NCBI GenBank assembly: GCA_964605095.1
Contig: CAZSBS010000153.1
Span: forward strand, 1-12,140
Direction: 5' to 3'
Source: JAUWQU01 sp964605095
GTDB taxonomy: Bacteria; Planctomycetota; Phycisphaerae; SM23-33
DNA length: 12,140 bases
The translations under genes were made by a program, and so were the position numbers. The stretch's first letter is position 1, and every line of letters starts with the position of its first letter. The notes beneath the pieces are model-generated. The model saw only the letters and a program-made list of their open reading frames with translations, was not told the origin of the DNA and did no database searches. Positions 8,501 to 12,140 of the stretch are shown one piece after another.

Positions 8501-8795
8501 CCTTTTTCGTGCCGGGCGAGTCGGGCTTGGGGCCGATGCAGTCAGGGCCGTGTGGGTTCTTGTACTCGATGATGACGCGCTGGTAGACGGAATCGACCCG
8601 CCCGCTGGCGACGGTGAACTCGTGCCTGCCCTCCAGCTTGACGCCGGCCTCCTTTTCGATGAAGGCAAGCTGCCGCTCGGCCGCGATGCGGATTTCCTCT
8701 TCCTTATCCGCCGACGCCGCGGTCCGCTTCATCTGGGCGGCGAACTCGACCGCCCTCGGCCCGATAAGGTCGTCCAACGACTGAAATTGTTTCAT
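5520..8795 (-). CDS. Type IIG/Eco57I-like DNA adenine methyltransferase with nuclease-like N-terminus
   Basis: 1091 aa. Residues 55-110 look like a PD-(D/E)XK fold: G65-R-V-D68, then E77-Y-K79 on a hydrophobic strand, and Q102-I-K. The middle is an N6-adenine methyltransferase: GEYYTP (378-383), SAM-binding motif I DPACGSGTFL (406-415), a following FDLNPLAV (451-458) and catalytic NPPW (609-612). Residues about 850-1060 resemble the TaqI-like specificity region (PYKLVWKY, LNSSVSRF, YIKVPAY). Length and order match fused type IIG enzymes. ATG 8795 is preceded by GGAAGGG about 10 nt upstream. It is first in the operon, with the helicase 9 bp downstream. Expected role: mark self DNA at a specific site and recognise unmarked DNA. 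BREX PglX is an alternative, but no pglZ or brxC is present. DNA for about residues 650-1075 is more AT-rich than the flanks, suggesting an exchanged specificity half. Confidence 0.88.
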   Translation of the reverse strand: MKQFQSLDDLIGPRAVEFAAQMKRTAASADKEEEIRIAAERQLAFIEKEAGVKLEGRHEFTVASGRVDSVYQRVIIEYKNPHGPDCIGPKPDSPGTKKVVEQIKKRFYDLRNEHGQPLNSLFGVGLDGNFFVFIRFRDDKWQVQDPVEVNKVSAERFLWALFNLGQKGKPFSPDYLAGDFGSVAKLAQDGIHALYEAIATATHPKAIVFFSQWKILFGEVCGYDVDNPSDKIKKLADFYGVQLKGLKPAELLFAVHTYYALFMKLLASEIVGFFHKLPRPLQRMMQATTSAKLKREMEELEAGSIFRHLNITNFLEGDLFAWYIPVWSERVEEVVRKMVVKLDQYNPGTLSEDPPTSRDLLKKLYQQLFPKSVRHDLGEYYTPDWLAEHVLNELGYIGDPDKRILDPACGSGTFLVMAINRIRQWYDENRENCAFGEDDLCRKILANVIGFDLNPLAVMAARTNYLIAIRDLIGYGGKVEIPIYLCDSVATPANYGGQLFAGTKGDAQELRTAAASFLVPVEVATDQGLLTRYADVLEDCVRNGHPASEFLQRCQDEGLPVTAQKIHLDLYRKLVALDKANKNGVWARIIKNSFAPLFVGRTADYVAGNPPWVNYENLPADYRTAIAPVWEKYGLFPTGGWRARFAKGNTELAMLFVYACMDEYCLPHGKLSFVITQSVFQSKDAGRGFRRFRISSEKPIRVLKAHDFTAIQPFEGAVNRTAVVTVDMQGETQYPLPYTVWVAKGDDLFDSSTPLDQVKRRTSREEKMAAPVGDAQSPWSIMCSAASLSVLQKVTKGLRNYRAWKGADTRGGNGILWLQMLQNTKSTYLCRNTPEFSKKKPPQKEWGFEKEMVFPLLRGKETRRWATAPSLFIIFPHEGDHAIPEPEMRRKYPRTYAYFHEMRDHLERRKMYDLSRRQLAFYSLFETGPFLTAPYKLVWKYIASELTCAVLGRIDDDSLRQTIVIPDHKLVVVPFDQPNPAHYLCAVLNSSVSRFVAGTYVVGTQISTHILDYIKVPAYSPGSSLHKNLARLSMECHKATAAGKSEVVAEYEDKIDTLVRELWGLTWKELETAREATRAARDSGEGEDQKD

Positions 8796-8857
8796 CGGCG
8801 CCCGCCCTTCCGTCTGGTTCGTACTGGAAAACGAACAGCATCCGCATGGACGGTAAG

Positions 8858-8886
8858 ATTATGCCCCGCGCCTAGGTGAAATGCAA
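8858..8886 (-). promoter_or_regulatory. Candidate promoter of the methyltransferase-helicase operon
   Basis: On the minus strand TTGCAT (8886-8881) and CATAAT (8863-8858) are 17 bp apart, 3 of 6 and 5 of 6 matches to the sigma70 consensus. The predicted start near 8851 leaves a leader of about 55 nt. It lies in the 221-bp divergent gap shared with the permease gene. The rest of this gap (8796-9016) shows no clear operator and only a weak plus-strand pair, TTGCAG (8935) and TACGAT (8959), 18 bp apart. Confidence 0.4.
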
Positions 8887-9016
8887 CGACGAGTCATCGT
8901 CGGATAACGATCTCCGATTGTCGCCGAAGCGTGGTTGCAGCCAAGGCCCCCAAGAGCGTACGATGGCGGGGCTTGTTGTGTCGTGTTCCACAAAGGCCCT
9001 TGGTGACCGGCGACGA

Positions 9017-10225
9017 ATGATCCCGCTACGAATAGAAGACAATCTGCGTCCGCCCATGCCGGCCGACCCGTACTCGAGAGATGTGCTGTCGGTGGCGCTG
9101 CTGCTGATACTGGCGTCGGTGCTCATTCCTTCCTGGGACATGGCCAAGGACACCCTGCTGTCCATGGTGGCCGCCCACATGGCTTCGAGCCTGCTGCTGG
9201 CTTCGCTGGGGTTCCTGCTGGCTCTGCGATGCGGGGCGCTAGACCTGAGCGTCTGGGCGGTAGCCGGGCTGGGCGGCGTGGTGGCGGCGGCACTGATAAA
9301 CTCCGGCGTCGGCGTCTGGCCCGCCTTTGCCGTTGCCGGCGCCGCGGGGCTGGCGATCGGGCTGCTCAACGGGGTGCTTGTCGGACTTGTCGGCCTGCCG
9401 AGCCTGCTGGTAACGTCCGTGACGGGCATGGCCGTGATCTGGCTGCTTGGCTGGCTCATCCCAGGCCGGCAAATTACAGTGCCCGAGCAGGCCTTCGACG
9501 CGTACTTCTGGCACAACTCCGGCGTGCTGGCCGTTCGAGTGCTGATGGTCTCGGCGGTGTTTCTGGCGACTGTGGTGTTTCTGGCGGCGGTGGACAAGAC
9601 GGTGTGGGGGGGCAAGGAGTTTCCGCGCCGGCTGAGCCTGGCGGCTGCGCTGGCGGCCTCGGGGCTGCTGGCGGCTTTGGGCGGGGCGGCGTTCCTGCTC
9701 GATAACGGCCTGGCGCCCGTGCCGACGCGGCTGATAGACGACCTGCGCATCCCGGCCGCGGCGCTGCTGGCGGGCGGGCTGTTCCTCGGCCGGCGGGGAC
9801 GGGAACTGCTGGCGGGCCTGAGCCTGCCTTCGGCGCTGCTGATCTGCACGATCTGGCGGCAGAAGGCGTGGAACCTGCCCGCACCGCACCTGGGATGGGA
9901 TTTGCAGATGCTCGTGCTGATGGGAATGGTCATCGCGGTACACCTGGCGTTCGGGCGATACGTCGAGGCACGCGGCACGGGCCGGCGCCTGCCCGGCGCC
10001 GGCGTCCTGCTGACCGTCGCCGGAATCGCAACCGTTGCCGCGGCCGCAAACTTCCGGTACTGGCCCGTGCATGACGCATTGCACCTTGCGGGCATCGCGA
10101 TCTGGCTGGCGGGCATGCCCGCCGTCATAATCTCATTCCGCCGCGAGCGCCGCCTGGCCGCGATGGGCCTGGACGGCCCGCGGTCGCTCTCCGTCGGGCG
10201 ATACGCCTCAGACGATGGCCTATGA
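9017..10225 (+). CDS. Orphan RbsC-like (BPD_transp_2) membrane permease
   Basis: 402 aa from the ATG at 9017, with about 11-12 hydrophobic segments (roughly 22-40, 55-70, 78-95, 100-125, 128-149, 169-191, 206-228, 245-258, 262-280, 294-313, 326-344, 353-373), so an inner-membrane protein. Residues 65-150 carry the hallmark of ribose/branched-chain type ABC permeases: LRCGALDLSV, then GLAIGLLNGVLVGLVGLPSL followed by a short re-entrant-like segment. RbsC relatives are about 320-350 aa, so this one has extra C-terminal helices. No ATPase or solute-binding protein gene lies beside it, so substrate and even transport are unproven. The start is uncertain: GGTGA about 9 nt before 9017 favours this ATG, but GTG 8876, ATG 8963 and ATG 9056 share the frame. 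The CxxC mini-protein gene follows 19 bp later, probably in one transcript. Confidence 0.7.
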   Translation: MIPLRIEDNLRPPMPADPYSRDVLSVALLLILASVLIPSWDMAKDTLLSMVAAHMASSLLLASLGFLLALRCGALDLSVWAVAGLGGVVAAALINSGVGVWPAFAVAGAAGLAIGLLNGVLVGLVGLPSLLVTSVTGMAVIWLLGWLIPGRQITVPEQAFDAYFWHNSGVLAVRVLMVSAVFLATVVFLAAVDKTVWGGKEFPRRLSLAAALAASGLLAALGGAAFLLDNGLAPVPTRLIDDLRIPAAALLAGGLFLGRRGRELLAGLSLPSALLICTIWRQKAWNLPAPHLGWDLQMLVLMGMVIAVHLAFGRYVEARGTGRRLPGAGVLLTVAGIATVAAAANFRYWPVHDALHLAGIAIWLAGMPAVIISFRRERRLAAMGLDGPRSLSVGRYASDDGL

Positions 10226-10244
10226 TTGCCTGTGAGGTCCGATT

Positions 10245-10361
10245 ATGTGCCTGAAGGGCAAAAAGGAAGCCAAGGACAAACCCGGAAACTTCCGCTGCAA
10301 GAACTGCGGCGCCATCTCCAAGAAAAAGTCCAGGCTCTGCGAGCCAAAGAAGATCAAGTGA
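10245..10361 (+). CDS. 38-aa lysine-rich CxxC...C mini-protein
   Basis: Small gene with ATG at 10245 and TGA at 10359-10361. A good ribosome site (TGAGG) sits 7 nt before the ATG. The product has 12 lysines and 2 arginines in 38 residues and four cysteines: C2, then C18-K-N-C21-G and C32. The FRCKNCGA core followed by a basic stretch and LCEP resembles half of a zinc ribbon, with C18, C21 and C32 as likely metal ligands. C2 could be a fourth ligand, or two chains could share a metal. The strong charge suggests nucleic-acid or ribosome contact. I have a vague memory of similar short CxxCG...C proteins in deltaproteobacterial and planctomycetal genomes but can name no family. It starts 19 bp after the permease stop, so is probably cotranscribed; a functional link is not shown. 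A different-frame reading of the same stretch has no ribosome site. Confidence 0.72.
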   Translation: MCLKGKKEAKDKPGNFRCKNCGAISKKKSRLCEPKKIK

Positions 10362-10399
10362 TACGCATCCAAAATGAAGTTCGCGCGGGCGGGTTCTCT

Positions 10400-10465
10400 T
10401 CAGCCCCGTAAACGGGGCTTTGCCCGCCGAAGGCGGGTATAGACCAGGCCTTTGAGGCCTGGGGC
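10400..10465. repeat. Left arm of a triple-hairpin inverted repeat (A-B-C)
   Basis: Three hairpins in a row: A, AGCCCCGT-aa-ACGGGGCT (10402-10419); B, CCCGCC-gaa-GGCGGG (10423-10437); C, CCAGGCCT-ttg-AGGCCTGG (10444-10462). The whole arm recurs in reverse orientation at 10598-10667. It starts 39 bp past the mini-protein stop. Transcribed from the plus strand it would fold strongly, and hairpin A is followed by a short TTT, so it may also end the permease/mini-protein transcript. Confidence 0.8.
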
Positions 10466-10492
10466 AATTGGAATGTTCCTGATGTTCTTGTT

Positions 10493-10559
10493 CAGCACGC
10501 TTGAAGAAGGCTTTAGCCTAAAGGTAGCCAGCTAGGGGTAAGCGCGCTGAAGCGTGCTG
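10493..10559. repeat. Core of the repeat: 10-bp inverted repeat with nested small hairpins
   Basis: CAGCACGCTT (10493-10502) and AAGCGTGCTG (10550-10559) are perfect inverted copies 47 bp apart. Inside lie AGGCT-tt-AGCCT (10508-10519), TAGC-ca-GCTA (10525-10534) and the palindrome AGCGCGCT (10541-10548). The core sits between the two triple-hairpin arms and is symmetric at its own scale. It shows no open reading frame with a ribosome site. Confidence 0.7.
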
Positions 10560-10597
10560 GTTTGAAGAAGAAAAGAAAGAGTGGCGCATTGTCGCCC

Positions 10598-10667
10598 AAC
10601 CCAGGCCTGAAAGGCCTGGTCTAAACCCCCGCTATCGCGGGGGCGAAGCCCCGTGAACGGGGCTGAA
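10598..10667. repeat. Right arm of the triple-hairpin inverted repeat (C'-B'-A')
   Basis: Mirror of the left arm: C', CCAGGCCT-gaa-AGGCCTGG (10601-10619); B', CCCCCGC-tatc-GCGGGGG (10626-10643); A', AGCCCCGT-ga-ACGGGGCT (10647-10664). Stems A and C are identical in sequence between the arms and the links (TTCAG outside A, TAGACC between B and C) also match in inverse. Stem B is changed on both sides so that pairing is kept. Compensated change and loop variation point to selection for the fold, or to a repeated family of such elements. Confidence 0.8.
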
Positions 10668-10844
10668 TAGAAGAATGTTGAATGCGTTCAAAGGGCGCGA
10701 ATCATGCCCTTGAGTGCTAACCCGGTACAGGATAAGAAACACATTCCAGGGCTGGACCTGCTGTCCCGGGTTCCCGATTCCAGGTTCCGAGCTCCGCCGT
10801 TTTCTTCCCCTGGCTACCGGCTACTGACCACTGGCTACCAAGCG
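10668..10844. other. Non-coding gap between the repeat and the galK stop
   Basis: No supportable gene. Small structures only: AAGGGC/GCCCTT inverted repeat (10691-10696 and 10706-10711, 9-nt loop), ATTCCAGG twice (10743-10750 and 10777-10784), and GGCTAC three times (10812-10817, 10819-10824, 10833-10838), of which the outer two are part of CTGGCTACC copies 21 bp apart. The last set ends 6 bases before the galK stop and may belong to the 3' end of that transcript. Confidence 0.5.
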
Positions 10845-12035
<1,191 letters not shown>

Positions 12036-12041
12036 CCCGCG

Positions 12042-12071
12042 AAGATACTCCTCCCGGCCGGGGGGTGTCAA
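12042..12071 (-). promoter_or_regulatory. Candidate galK promoter ending at the start codon
   Basis: On the minus strand a perfect TTGACA (12071-12066) is followed after 18 bp by TATCTT (12047-12042, 4 of 6). The -10 ends 6 nt before the galK ATG, so transcription would begin at or next to the A of ATG and give a leaderless mRNA. The spacer contains GGAGGAG (12054-12048), which would be a ribosome site only if transcription starts further upstream. The two readings exclude each other. Confidence 0.4.
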
Positions 12072-12082
12072 GGCGGGGAATT

Positions 12083-12136
12083 AAACAGGGACGCTAAACC
12101 ATTCATTGGAGAAACAAATGGTTAGCGTCCCTATTT
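12083..12136. repeat. Long inverted repeat upstream of galK
   Basis: Arms 12083-12103 and 12117-12136 are inverted copies with a single mismatch and a single one-base bulge; the core is GGGACGCTAA...TTAGCGTCCC and the loop is 13 nt. It lies 48 bp upstream of the galK ATG, at the window edge. On the minus strand the stem is followed by TGTTTAATT, so it could end a transcript from a gene to the right. It also looks like a solitary palindromic repeat element of the REP kind. Only the symmetry is observed. Confidence 0.75.
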
Positions 12137-12140
12137 ATCC

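Noticed and set aside
2211..8795. Complete DISARM or BREX locus
   Set aside because: No drmA, drmB, pglZ, brxC or brxL is visible, and both flanks are housekeeping or unrelated genes, so only a relationship to these systems is proposed.
8876..9016. GTG at 8876 as the permease start
   Set aside because: It would add 47 polar residues with no ribosome site and overlap the proposed operon promoter. ATG 9017 is better placed ahead of the first membrane helix.
8872..10128. Long minus-strand open frame (418 codons) opposite the permease
   Set aside because: Product is Arg/Ser/Pro-rich without motifs, as expected of a frame opposite GC-rich hydrophobic codons. The plus-strand reading gives coherent membrane helices and an RbsC-like signature.
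10226..10411. 61-codon plus-strand frame overlapping the mini-protein gene
   Set aside because: It needs a TTG start without a ribosome site. The alternative frame from ATG 10245 has TGAGG at 7 nt and an ordered cysteine pattern.
10712..10720. GAGTGCTAA, one half of the CIRCE heat-shock operator
   Set aside because: The partner TTAGCACTC 9 bp upstream is absent, and no chaperone gene follows.
10768..10781. GGGTTCCCGATTCC, resembling a tRNA T-arm
   Set aside because: No acceptor stem, D-arm or anticodon arm could be built around it.
12069..12071. TTG as an upstream start of galK (408 aa)
   Set aside because: The TTG forms part of TTGACA, has no ribosome site, and the extra 12 residues add nothing found in galactokinases.

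Overview
The window is GC-rich bacterial chromosome (hand counts run from about 47% to 68% G+C per 60 bases). It carries six protein-coding genes, tightly arranged on the two strands. The host cannot be named with certainty. A ClpC with a UVR-type linker, high G+C, a lysine-rich CxxC mini-protein and complex palindromic intergenic repeats would fit Planctomycetota or a deltaproteobacterium-like lineage. This is inference, and no rRNA or tRNA is present to settle it.

Layout. Positions 1-1856 (minus) hold the N-terminal three quarters of clpC, the AAA+ unfoldase of the ClpCP protease; the gene runs off the left edge. A 354-base leader (1857-2210) follows, with a candidate sigma70 promoter and several small repeats. 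Positions 2211-8795 (minus) hold a two-gene operon. The upstream gene encodes a 1091-aa enzyme that joins a PD-(D/E)XK nuclease-like N-terminus, an N6-adenine DNA methyltransferase of the Eco57I/type IIG kind and a C-terminal specificity region. The downstream gene encodes a 1099-aa fusion of a phospholipase D-type (HKD) nuclease domain to a SNF2-family helicase. They are 9 bp apart, and the second ribosome site overlaps the stop codon of the first. Together they look like a compact restriction-modification or DISARM-like anti-phage system, and this is the most interesting part of the window.

Positions 9017-10225 (plus, divergent from the methyltransferase) encode an orphan membrane protein related to RbsC-type ABC permeases. 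A 38-aa Lys-rich CxxC...C mini-protein (10245-10361) follows 19 bp later with a strong ribosome site and was probably overlooked because of its size. Positions 10845-12035 (minus) encode galactokinase (galK).

The convergent gap between the mini-protein and galK (10362-10844) is filled by a palindrome built of palindromes: two inverted arms of about 65 bp, each with three hairpins in the order A-B-C and C'-B'-A', around a core with its own 10-bp inverted repeat. A second, separate long inverted repeat (12083-12136) lies upstream of galK at the right edge. galK itself has a perfect TTGACA box whose matching -10 lies just before the ATG, hinting at a leaderless mRNA. No CRISPR array, transposase, rRNA or tRNA was found.
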